Both the position numbers and the translations under genes were made by a program. The notes beneath the pieces were generated by a model that made no database searches, was not told where the DNA came from, and saw nothing but the letters and a program-made list of their open reading frames with translations. Shown in pieces: positions 27,288 through 38,657 of a stretch of DNA of 64,000 bases. This stretch comes from Nomia melanderi (lineage: Eukaryota > Arthropoda > Insecta > Hymenoptera > Halictidae): contig NC_135008.1 in NCBI RefSeq assembly GCF_051020985.1, forward strand, positions 5,704,001-5,768,000, read 5' to 3'. Within the stretch, counting starts at the first letter, position 1, and each line of letters starts with the position of its first letter.

Positions 27288-30200
27288 ACGATCAGCTTGT
27301 ATCAGGTACGTTTCAAGTTCGGCCGGGAGCAATATCCGCAGTTTCTCAGAGCTCGCTCGCAATTCCTTTCTTTATTTCAGCTGGAGAAACAATACTTATC
27401 AGACTCTAGGTGGATCGACGAGTAATTGTAGAGATCCGATAATAAATACGAGTTTTCCGGCGGGGTCACAGCTGCGTCTACTTTGACATCTGCGCGCCCC
27501 GCTGTATCTCGTCCGTGTTTACAGATAGATAGAAACGGAAATTATAGCCCCGCGTTTCAATCATGCCGCGTCAATAACAAAGCACGGGAACTATTCTTAG
27601 TTCCACGAGTCCGCCCGCGGGTGTACGCGGCGCGCTCGCGTGTATCATTAGAAATAAAAGACTCCTTGGCTCGATGGTAAAAAGCAGTCGGGGCTGAAAT
27701 ACGCTCGCCGTGGAACGAAATGCAGCGAGTTAAGTCGTCCGGCGCGGGATACACTTCCTCGTCGTAAATCACTGGATACTTTTCTACTTTTATTAATCCT
27801 AAAGTTGATGCTACTGCGAGAATTTGTTTTACGGATCCCGAGGAACAAGTGTAAATTGTAGGGTACTCCGGGCAAGTGACTATTATTATTTACGGTTTCA
27901 TTCTTCCGCGAGGTACCTTCGCGCAGGCGTCAAGATGAGATTTCGGAATCGTTTCGTTGGCCTACGCGATGTTTCCTTCGTGACCCGTATATTTGTAAAA
28001 TCTCCCGTAATTTACCTTTCGAAAATCTTTTTTTAACTGCTCCCCGTCCGCTGGGGCCAATTTGCCAATGCCATCGAACAATTTTATCGCACGCTTCCAT
28101 CGCTAGAGCTAACGAGCGTTTAATCGCTTCGAAAGCTCGCCTCACTTTCCATTGGAAACGTTAATAAACGAAACGGAAGTTTCCGTGTAATTTTAATATA
28201 CCCCCGCGAGGTAACGCGGACGCATTTTTCTCGGCTTCGCAGTTCATTACGACGTTCCCCGTGATACGTAATTACGGCGCCGGGAACTGCAACACCGTGT
28301 CGATCAAATATCTCCTCTGCGGGCGTGCTTGAAACCGAGATCACACAGGAGGGCCGCGTAATTTCAGCCGCGTAAGTGCACGCCGGGAATCGCATAAATC
28401 TTTCCCGTCGCACCGTATCGAAACCGTATCGAATAGCTGCATACGCGCGCGGTACTCCCTCCATACAGATTTCACCCTCAGTCTTCTCATTTATTCCGTT
28501 TTTATGGCCCCTCCATTCTTCGAGCCATTATCCCTGAAAGAGTGACATTACCTCGTTAGTGGTTATTAATTCTCATACGTCCGCCGCGCGCGTGGTCTTC
28601 GGCCGCGTATTCCGCGAGCCACGAAGGATGTCCGTTTGCTAATTAAAAGCCAGCTTTTATCGAAGTTACCAAAGAAGCGGCTCAATAATTTAACGCGAGA
28701 TTAACGTCCGCTCGTCAACCCGTTCCGTCCTCCGTTCCGCGCGGTTCCCGCTCCTCGAACTCCGACGGGCACCGCCGCGAATGGAAGAACTTCCATAAAA
28801 GTTACTTTATCTCTGGATCACATCTCTCGCTCCGTGAAAGTAAGGGTGTCAAGAATACGGAGAAATTCAAGGCGAGGCAGCGAATTCAAGCTCGAGTTCC
28901 TTCATGAATACACTATCCAGAGATGGGACTGGGAATCCTTGACCCCGCAAATTCCGCCGATGCGTTCGCCGCGCCGGTTAAGTGCTAAAAATGGATACAA
29001 CGGCGCATTACCCTGATAGCGCGCCGGAACATTTCAGACGCGGCCGGAACACCGCCGTGAGAGTTAAAATTCTAGTTTTTATAGCGGTAATAAGAGCGGT
29101 CGGATAGGTGCGCGCGGCGGTGTTGTTTTCGAGTCCGCGGGGTTAAGTAATACGAAGAACACCCTCGAGGAAACACGGCCGCGGCGTATTATCATTCTTA
29201 CTGTATATAAAGAATCGCACGTTGCGTTATCCTCTAAATGCGCCCGCCGTCCGCTCCGTGACGGGCGTAGCCGGCTCGCTGTTACCGAATTTAACGCTCC
29301 TTCGGAGTTTTCTCCGGCACAAGCAAACGCCATTTGGTCCGGCGGGGGGATGCGCTAGGTGTCCTGGAGATGCACACCGGCCACCGGCATATATGATCCT
29401 CGCTGCTGCCTTACGTACGTGCGCCTTCCCCCGGCGCGACATCGTTCTTCCTTACGGACCTCCCCGGAGACGGTTGTATCTCGTAATCACGAGCTGTATT
29501 CTCCGTGCCGTGCACGTGAACCTCGACGCGCACGGGCGACGGAGGTGGATGCGCAGACAAATAGACGACAAGAGGTTTACTTACATAAAGGGTGACGTCC
29601 CCGGAGGAGGAAGGCACGGCAAGTGTGTATCGACTCCGCGCCCATATTAATATCTCGCTGGCAGCCTTCTAGGGCATCACCTTGCTGCTCCCCCTGGATC
29701 CTTGTCACGTTACAGAGACACGAGATGTAACTGTAAGCGAGGCACAACCGTATAGAGTGGAAACGCTCCCCGATATTAGCGTAGCTGCGTGCGTGCGTGC
29801 CCGGGTCCCGATCGATCGGCTCTCCTCGCGGCGAACTGTGCGGTCATCCGGTTTCGAGTTCCCTGCGATGTTAGACGGTCAAGCTTGCCCCGCTTGAATT
29901 TCTTTCATCGAGTTTCCGAGCGATTCGCTGACACCAGAAGAATAACGACCGAGAATTCGCGTGTTTGTGCACGATCGATCCGTACTTGTGACGGAATCGA
30001 AGATCTCTGACGAATAGAGGTCGAATTTCACTGTGCTTCGTTATTGTTAATCGGTTTTAGCTGATTTCGTTGCGTGCGGATACAGGTCGAGTTATTAAGA
30101 GTCTATTCGATCGAATAATATCATCGGGCCACTCGAAATCTGAATATTCCGCGCGCAGAAATCCCGAAATATGAACGGCGCAAAGTTCCGGCGTGCGGGC

Positions 30201-30532
30201 AGGTGTCTCTGTTTGCTAGGAAAATAGGTGATTAAATTTGGAGAATTGATCGCACGGAAAATACGGAAATAATTGCGGAAACGTTCTCGGCGACCGGGGA
30301 GCGCCGCGAACCGTTCGGAATTGTGTTATCAGCGGCACTGTTATTCGACCAGCCGTCGGCCGTATCGATATTCATTGGTAATTAAGTATTAACAGCTTAT
30401 CGTGGAGTGGCGACCTTTGTCGAGGGGTTCGAGCCTTCTCTGTACGGTCGATCGTTTCTCATTTATAATTAGAAAGTCGATTAACCCCGGCGCCTTTGCC
30501 GCGGTGCGTGCAGACGCATTAGAACTCCCACT

Positions 30533-30559
30533 GCCGCCGCCGCCGCCGCCGCCGCCGCC
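30533..30559. repeat. (GCC)9 microsatellite
   Basis: Nine perfect GCC triplets in tandem. Confidence 0.97.
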
Positions 30560-33500
30560 TTCGATAACTTCGAAAAACTCACGAGTTTTCCTCGAGGAAC
30601 GAGACAAAGCCGATTAAATCCCGGGTTTCGTTTATTTTCCGCTCGAAATCGACTCGGATCGCGCGCGCTCGCGTTTCGCCGCGAGTTGAACGACCGCGCG
30701 CGCGAAACGCAGCCGCTCTTCGGAGGCGAACCGATTATAAAATATTCTTTCGGCGAAGCTGCGAGATCTCCGCCAATGAATTCCCCTTTTGCCACAACGT
30801 TCGGTCGAGATGTCGGTTATTGATTAAATAATATATTCCTCGATGTTAATACAGAGTCAGGTTCGTTTATTTTATCTTCGGCCGACTATTAGCAGTCGCG
30901 AGTAGCTTCCGATTTTTTTTAACGCGATTCCGGGTCCACGATATTCGACCCGCGGTAACGGGCGATCAATGGGGCGCATTAAAATGTCAAAAAACGGGGA
31001 AGTTTTGTCCGTACGGCTGCCGGTTGGAGCCTTTACAAAATTTTATTCCCAGTCCATTCGTCGCGGAACGCTATTTATCAAACACGCGGCAGTGTCATGA
31101 ACCAGATTTCGTTGTTTTTTTTCCCGGACAAAAATCGGCCAATATTCTGGCGAATTCGATAGGGACAAACGAGTTTTGTCTGGACGCGGACAATGACTCG
31201 GTTACGCGACGTGTAACGGTTGCGCATGGTTTTTCTGCGAATGTTAGATGATATCTGGCGGACTTTTATTTTCTCGAGTGATTGATGAACGGAAACGATC
31301 TTCGCGTCGTGGAATTTTGTTCTGCTAAGAAATTAATAACGTTCCTCTCCGAAATGAATTACCCCTTGCGAGATACGTGAAACATATTTAAGACGAAATT
31401 TCGTTATTAACAATGAACCCGGTGCGAAGTAACTAGTTCCGAAGATACCATTTTTGCCCCCATAGATATGACGTTAACAACTTTTCAACGGATCGCGCGC
31501 CCGCGGAAATAACTTTCGCGCTTCAGGAAATCAAGTCGAGGAGCGAGGCACAATGAAAATAAACGGCCGGCGAGATTTAATAGAATTAATATAATTATGT
31601 CTGCCGCGGGAACTCGATGTCTGTGCGATTTGCTTCGACCGCCCGCCGATTTGTATTTCGACCAACCAATTTAGGGAAAAGTTTCTCTCGCCCCGCCTCG
31701 GTTTCGTTATTACGCCCGAGCCGTTCCACTTTGAAACTGAATCTTGAGGAAGTTTCCGTGGTAACTGGAATATAATGTACCGTATATAGACGACACCGCC
31801 TCCGGGAGGATCCTGATGCCCGATCTGTGCTTTCACTTCTGCACTGGCAGCAAATCGATTCCACTTCGAAGACACTCGGACTGCGAATAATTATCCGAAC
31901 TTCCCTCTTGCGGGTCTCGAAGTCGGCTCGGCTCGGTTCGATTGCGCCGCTGGAAAAATATCCCTGATCAGCGCCGAAACTTTTCCTCTAATAAGGAACA
32001 AACGCCCTCGAGTGAACTGCGCCGGTCTGGAATATATCTCTTCTCCCCTTTTTTTCGACCGTTCTCGCCTCGATATAAAGAGTCAGTGATTAAAAAGGGG
32101 ATGGGAGCTGTAAGTTGGCGAGTCCGAAATCGGCAACTCGTGGAGCATCGGAACAGAGGTCGAAATAAACGTCACGATGTTATAGTTCAGGACGAAATGA
32201 AAGGAAAATATCCCTTCGGCTGAATGGAGGTTCTGGGTTGCACTCGATCACGTAGAATTCCATCATCGGCGCGCACACGCTGATATTCAATTACCAAATG
32301 GGTACGGTACCCTGCTTTTACTGCGATCTATCATTTCCATAAATCCAGATTATGCTAGGCTGCGTCGGGACGAAGTTGGTACAGTGGAATAACATCGGTG
32401 TAACCCGTGGGGAGTTGAATTTTTAAATTCGCGCCGATACTATTCGCCTCGCCGGAAGATCGAAGGAAGCGGCTGGCAACGCGTTTATATATTAACGGCG
32501 CAATATACGATGATCAAAGGTAGAACCGGGAACAATGACAAAATCGTACGTTTAAGGTCGCCCAGAAGTGGAGTTCAGGAAGAAATATGCTCGCCATTAT
32601 TAAGCAAAATGCGGAAAAATGAGACCGGGGAAGGAATTAATGCGGCCGGTACTTTGTAATATTAAAGTATAACATTCTAGCGTTTTAATCGCCTTTTAAA
32701 ATTCCACGGGCGCCACGAGACTCCTCGGATATCGGGTGTATTAATAGCTTGAAACACGAAGACCTCTGAAACCTTAAGGGATATTAAGATTAAAACGGCA
32801 GGGAGTATAAATATTACCAGGCAAACAGTGGCTGCGCTCAATTCCGTCTCATTTCCCGTAAATCGTGAATTAAAAGGATCGCGATGGGAGCCGCAGAGCC
32901 ATGAATTTCCGAGGCGTTTTAAAAATCGGTTCGCGGCACGGGAAAAAGATCAGGGGCGCGTCGTCTCGATGATTCTCGACGGCACACGAGCTTCCTCGAA
33001 CGATACGGATTTCTTCTTCTTCCGAGGTTTGCGCGGAAACCGCTCGATTGTCGCGGATATTAGGAAAGCTTCCCGTAGACGCGTGTTCGGCGCAACAGTG
33101 GATCGATCGGGTTTATTCGATTGGATCCAGCCGGGTTTGGCTCGTTGCTATCTCATTGGAAGCCCTCCGGGTCGTGTGGCTGCATATGCAACGACAGATT
33201 TCCACGGACGATTAAGCGCCGAGAGCTCTTAAGTATCCCCTCTGCATTAAGCGAGCAGAGGGAAAAAACGTGGAAGCCTTTTGTTGCGTACGTACGGTTC
33301 GACCGTTGAACATGACAACTTCGGAAAATTTCTAAAAAAGGAAGACACGAAATTTCAGCTTCGTTAAACTTCTTTCCACCGGCGATCGACGTTTATGATT
33401 CGGAAAAATTCAATTAGCGGGGCTACTTAAAATTCTATGGAATAGTTTGAAATTGGTTTAACGTTGAAATTCCGGGGCTGAAACAATTAAGTTATAATTA

Positions 33501-33578
33501 ACAGCCGTTGCCGACCGATGAGTATTAACTTTTTTCTCGTGGCAGTTTAATGTACACTGTTAACGCGGCGAAGGGGAA

Positions 33579-33593
33579 GGGGGGGGGGGGGGG
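33579..33593. repeat. G15 homopolymer
   Basis: Fifteen consecutive G, preceded by GGGGAA and followed by CGG. It could form a G-quadruplex. The run length may be inexact in any assembly. Confidence 0.9.
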
Positions 33594-36500
33594 CGGTGAA
33601 CGGGGCGGCGCGAAACAATGGCTGAAATTTTAAACATCGACGCTGGATTTAACACCGGCGAAACTGGGAATCGATTGGACGTCGATGTCGTTTGGACCGG
33701 TCCGTCGATCTCGGGGTTATTAGCGAATTTACGGACAACAGATTTCCGAGTCTCGGTTTGATTAACATATCGTATAATTGTATCGTCGAATCCGTTTCGA
33801 TCGGTCTATGATTGGGCACAGAATCGTAAACGTGGCATTGATCGCCGTTGAGCATCCGTGACAGTGGGCGGCAATCGATAGGATTTATAATAGCTCGGCA
33901 AACCGGCGATCACGCCATAATTCATTGGCTCGGGCTTCGACGATTGCTCGCGAAATGGCGGATATTAATCGGGGAGATTCGTCGGCTAGGCGAGGATCAC
34001 TGCGGGGTACCTTTTTGCATGTGAAAAGATACGTTAATCGATGCGCCGCCAATTCCGGCCCGATCTCCGGAAGCTGCTGGACCGTTTCAATCCGAATCAG
34101 ATCGCGTACGGGATCGTAACGAGTTCGTATTATTTCGAGTTTCTTTTTTAATATCCGACCGGGGAAAAGAAAAACCACCGCGCGGATCTATGGAAAACCG
34201 TCTATCCTGTTAATGGCTCGCGGGAAGATCGATTTACGCGACGCAATAACGATTGTATGAACCATGAAACGCCCGATTACTTCTGTTCCCACTGTGACGA
34301 GTTTCGGAGATTGGAAATTTCATTTATCTGTTTACTCGTCGAACGTCTATTAATATTTCCCATCAATTGTGTTAGGTAAATAAGCGAATTTCAAACGGCA
34401 ATCGTAAAATAAGGATTATTTCATATAACTCGACTTGTCTTCTTGATTCGCGAACGTAATTGCTTCGTTAATAAATCGTATCCACCCCCTTATCAAGTTC
34501 TCTCCATTTTAAAAGGAAGTTTCTTTTCTGTTCTCTTCGATTTCTTTAAACAATCGGTTTACTCCATTCGTCATGAACCTCAACGCTCGCGCCACGAAAT
34601 CCGCAGGAACCGCTGCGAAGGAAAAAGCACGCTCGGTACGAAAACGATTGCGATCTCGTCACGAGACAAGCATGATCGATGAAGTTTTTATGAAAACGAC
34701 CCGATGATCGAGACACGTAATCCCAGGAGGAACAGCGTCGGAGGGGATGATTTTGATTGATAGAGAACGCGGCAATTTGGAATTCCGTTCGAACGAGAAA
34801 AACACATGCCTCCTCCCTGTTGGGCGTACCTTTTTCCGAGAGGTATGCAAACGGCAGGTGGGTCGGGAGCCCCGCGCACACTTACACGGGGACGTATGTC
34901 CACGTCAAACTCCTTCCGACTGTGCACGTCCTGGAACAAGGCACGTAGAAGGTGTCTTCCGGCCCGTGTTTCCAAAGGACACTGCTTCCAGTTCGCCCCC
35001 TGTCGTCCCGGTTAACCGCGCCGCTCCGAAATTCACCCTCTCCCTGATCCTCTTTCTACCCCTCCCCGTAACCCTCGTCGCTCACCCCGTTCCTCTTCTA
35101 CATAGTATACATAGAGGGTATATAAACTCTTTACTTTCGCCTTATGCATATCTAATGTCCTCGTTGGTTGGATATTTACAAGTCAAATGGGATCGATCGA
35201 CGCGCGTTACAACGATCAGGTGAAACCGGCACCAGCGCTGAAGCTTGGGAAACGACGGGGAGGGGGTTGGAAAAGCCGGGTAAAGAATGCCGTGGTTGAT
35301 GACGCTGTTGGGAGCGAGAGAAAGGGAGATAGAGATATAGAGAGAGAGATTTAACAATGGATAGCGTGTAACGAGAAAAATAGAATGCACGACGAGTCAC
35401 GGGATCGTATTTATTTTGTTCCCGCGCGGTTCGCCGCGAGACCCGGCACAAAAGGATCCTCCAACACCCTCCCTTCCTGCCCTGCGACCAGATAAAGTCC
35501 GGTGGAGCGACAAAGCGCGCGGGGTCACGAGTTCCCCGGTCGCGGCCGGAGACTCGAAAAAGTTCCCGGTCCTGAGGAGGCCGCTCGCACGAGTCATGCA
35601 TGTGGAAAGTTCTCGCGCCGAAGGACGACACCGCTAAGCACTGGCTCCATCCGGAACGGGGGGAACGGGAGGAATCTTGGTTCCACGACGAGAAATAAAT
35701 TCTCGCGACCCTGCCCATTTATTTCTCCTTCGACGACGCCGGCTTTTCTGCGCGGCCGAAGTTAATGGACTTGACGAACCCCCACCCCCTCCGACTTTCC
35801 GTTCGCTCGAATTCGGCGTTATTTATGAGGCCGCCGGGGATAGAAATAATGAAATGTGCGGGAGGATCGGGGTTCGGCCGTTATCAAGAGATAAAACGGC
35901 GGCGCGACTTCGGAGTGATTTAATTCGCGAAAGTATAGGCGATTACTGTCGCGCCATCGCCGGTTTAACGGGGTATAATACGGCCTCGCTATAATTATTT
36001 TTCACGCGTGCTTCCACCGAAGGGATCCGATCGGCGCGCGCGAGATTATTTCGCGCCGTTGCGTCGCGGCGTGAACCGGGGATTTGCATTATCTTCGAAT
36101 CGCGTTATTTATTGCCGCCAGCGTAGAGTCGTCGCCGGCCGATTGTAGCCGGAAACGAAAAAATCCCTGTATCTAGCCGTGAAGCGCCAGCCTTAATTGA
36201 CGGCGAATGGAATTGCGTAATAATCTGTTCGCGCGCTGAATTGAAAGAATTACGTTATCGCCCGCGCGGAACGAACAATCGTCCCTGTCCGGCGCAACGA
36301 GATTTTCGATGAGCGCCGACAGGTAAACTGGACAAATGGCATTATCGATTGTGTCGTTCCGAGGCGGGCGGGAAAAAAAATGACGAGTAGTTACGTCGGT
36401 AATGAACAATGTTTACGATTGTCTCCGCGTCCGATTCGAACGGGATCTGGTGGGCCAATTTGTTCCCTTTAGAAATATTCGATAACTCGATCCGATTTAC

Positions 36501-36807
36501 CTACGCGCCGCGGTGCGTCCCCTGTACCTGATAAACGAGGTTTGTTGGTGGTATACGCGGCGTCGACCGTAATTGAATTTGTGTAACGTTCGCTTATATC
36601 GAGCCCACGAGAATTGACATTATTATAATGTTCGAGGGTCCTTTCCCCGGCCGGGGAATCGATTTACCCGCGCATAACCGACGCTGCTCCGTCGTCGCTC
36701 CTTCTTTTCCTCCGATTTTTCGTCACACTCGCCGCCAGGAGAGATACTCTTCCTCCGGCGTTCTTTCTTCCCCTCGGAGTTTCGGAATAAATTCAAATAG
36801 TAAGAAC

Positions 36808-36851
36808 GTCGCCGTCGTCGTCGTCGTCGTCTCTGTAGTCGTCGTAGTCGT
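36808..36851. repeat. Imperfect (GTC)n array
   Basis: A GTC triplet array, perfect over six to seven units, then degenerate with GTA units. Confidence 0.9.
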
Positions 36852-37299
36852 GCTCGATGCAACCGCCGTCGCGCGGCGCGCCGTTTCCTCGAGCCCGTCT
36901 TCCTGCGCTCTATCCCGGAGGGAGGTACAAAATGAATTGTACTAGCCGCCTGCACGGCGGTGGGAGTAATTTGATGCACGCCCTTGGACTCCACGGACCC
37001 AACGATAATAAAAGGGGTAAACTGTGTTCGTCGTCGTGTTGTATTAATTTAACTTCAGCAACGCGCGTTCGCCGACCGACGACGAGCGGGAATGGGGGGA
37101 TGGGGTCGCGAGTGAAGTAGAGGGGGCTACACCAAAATGATATTAAGCTAAATTGCCAACGGTACCGCGCTTTAGGTGACTCTCCTCCCCCGAGTTCGAG
37201 ATTAACGAAACTGGCCAAGAAGTGTAAAGAAAACGGAGCGAGGTAAAAACACGAAAAAGGAGGAAACGGAGAAACGCGGGGGGCGGATTCGGAGAAACG

Positions 37300-37308
37300 A
37301 AGATGGCG
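37300..37308. promoter_or_regulatory. Possible YY1/Pho-type site (AAGATGGCG)
   Basis: The reverse strand reads CGCCATCTT, which fits the YY1/Pho core GCCAT. It lies about 450 bases before the acceptor of Kekkon coding exon 1, in GC-rich DNA. Its position would suit a promoter with a short 5' UTR exon, but I see no other proof. Confidence 0.25.
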
Positions 37309-37766
37309 GTCGGTCCTGGTAACGGAAGTATTATACAGCTCTGTTGTCGGACTTCCTCTGGTAACTACGAAAGTTCAGCTTCCTCCTGTTGATCGCGTTG
37401 CTCGACCCGGCGAGCCCCCCGCTGTCCCATGGTACACGGTGTTGCGTAAACATTACTGGTTAAAAATGTTTTAATTAAAGCGCCGCTTGGCGCTCGTGGA
37501 TGCTCGTGGCGCACTAGCTGATTAAGGACTATTTTATATCATTTCCTGGACCGCATTTTCGCGTATTAATTTACGAAAATTGAAACGAAACTTTTTACCG
37601 CGTAGAGTCAGCAATTTACGTTCATTTAAGGAAAAGGTTCTGGGTCGTAGATTAAGAGACAAATGGCGCAGGCCGCCGCAATTACTTGCAACAATCTCCC
37701 TTTCGCACTCTGACTCTCTCTCTAATCTTCGCCGTTGTGTTTCTCGTGTTAACAGAAATCCTCGGG

Positions 37767-38657
37767 ATGGAGCTAAGAACAGCGAAACTGTTGCTCTACT
37801 CGACGCTGATGGTTGTGGTCTGCTGGAGCCAGCAGGATTGGACAGCGCAATGCTCGCCGTCGTGCAAGTGCAGATGGGTGTCCGGCAAGAAGACCGCCGA
37901 ATGCATCAACCAGAACCTGACGCAGATCCCGGAAGGCCTATCGCCCGAGGTCCAGAACTTCGATCTGACCGGGAACCAGATCACGCACCTGATGTACAAC
38001 TCCTTCAGCCGCGTCTATCTAGTGAACCTGCACAAGCTGGTGCTGCGGAAGTGCGACATCGAGTCGATCCACACGGACGCGTTCAACGGCTTGAAGATCG
38101 TTATCGAGATCGACCTGTCCGCGAATCACATAAAAACCCTGTACCCGGGCACGTTCAACGAGACTCAGAGGCTGAGGGTGTTGCTGTTGAACGACAACAA
38201 GTTGAAAGTACTGGAGAAGGATCTGTTCCGAGACCTGCACTACCTGCAGAAGGTGATACTGTCGAACAACGAGTTGGAGCGTATCGACGAGAAGACTTTT
38301 CGCAATCTGCCGGGGCTGCAGTTAGTTACCTTGAACGGGAACAATCTGAGGACGCTGAAGGTGCAGAGCTTCGAGTTCCTGCCGAAGCTAGGCAGCCTCG
38401 AGCTCCAGAATAATCCGTGGGATTGCAACTGCCATCTCAAGAAATTCCGTGATTGGACGATCGAGCGGAAGCTGTACACGAAACCTACCACGTGCCAGTA
38501 CCCGGCTACCCTAGCCGACAAGATGTGGGACGAGATCAGCAGCGACGAGTTCGCCTGCAGGCCGGAGATCTTCACGATCGGGCCGTCCGTGAAGACCGAG
38601 GTCGGCAAGGGGAACGTTACCTTCTGGTGCCGGGCATCCGGGATTCCGCGACCTCAG
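37767..38657 (+). CDS. Kekkon coding exon 1: signal peptide, LRRs, first half of Ig
   Basis: This exon encodes residues 1-297: signal peptide, LRRNT, the repeat block, LRRCT and the start of the Ig domain up to GIPRPQ. It ends at CAG followed by donor GTAACC, in phase 0. A CT microsatellite (38673-38691) sits just inside the intron, so unspliced reading stays open for about 37 more codons before a stop. Confidence 0.93.

Larger units (their letters stand above)
17784..37300. other. Gene-free spacer (left arm, part 3)
   Basis: No supported coding exon. The stretch holds several low-complexity arrays (19869-19919, 27262-27287, 30533-30559, 33579-33593, 36808-36851), overlapping hairpins at 21893-21955, and an AT-rich island at about 24.2-24.6 kb. 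It probably contains 5' non-coding exons and introns of the Kekkon gene, whose coding exon 1 begins with a splice acceptor. Confidence 0.55.

Noticed and set aside
35176..35718. 180-codon minus-strand open frame
   Set aside because: No recognisable domain, low-complexity Arg/Ser content, and overlapping frames on the other strand. Typical of stop-poor GC-rich DNA.
37580..38413. 277-codon frame overlapping Kekkon exon 1 in another frame
   Set aside because: It is an artefact of codon bias. The LRR-encoding frame is the real one.
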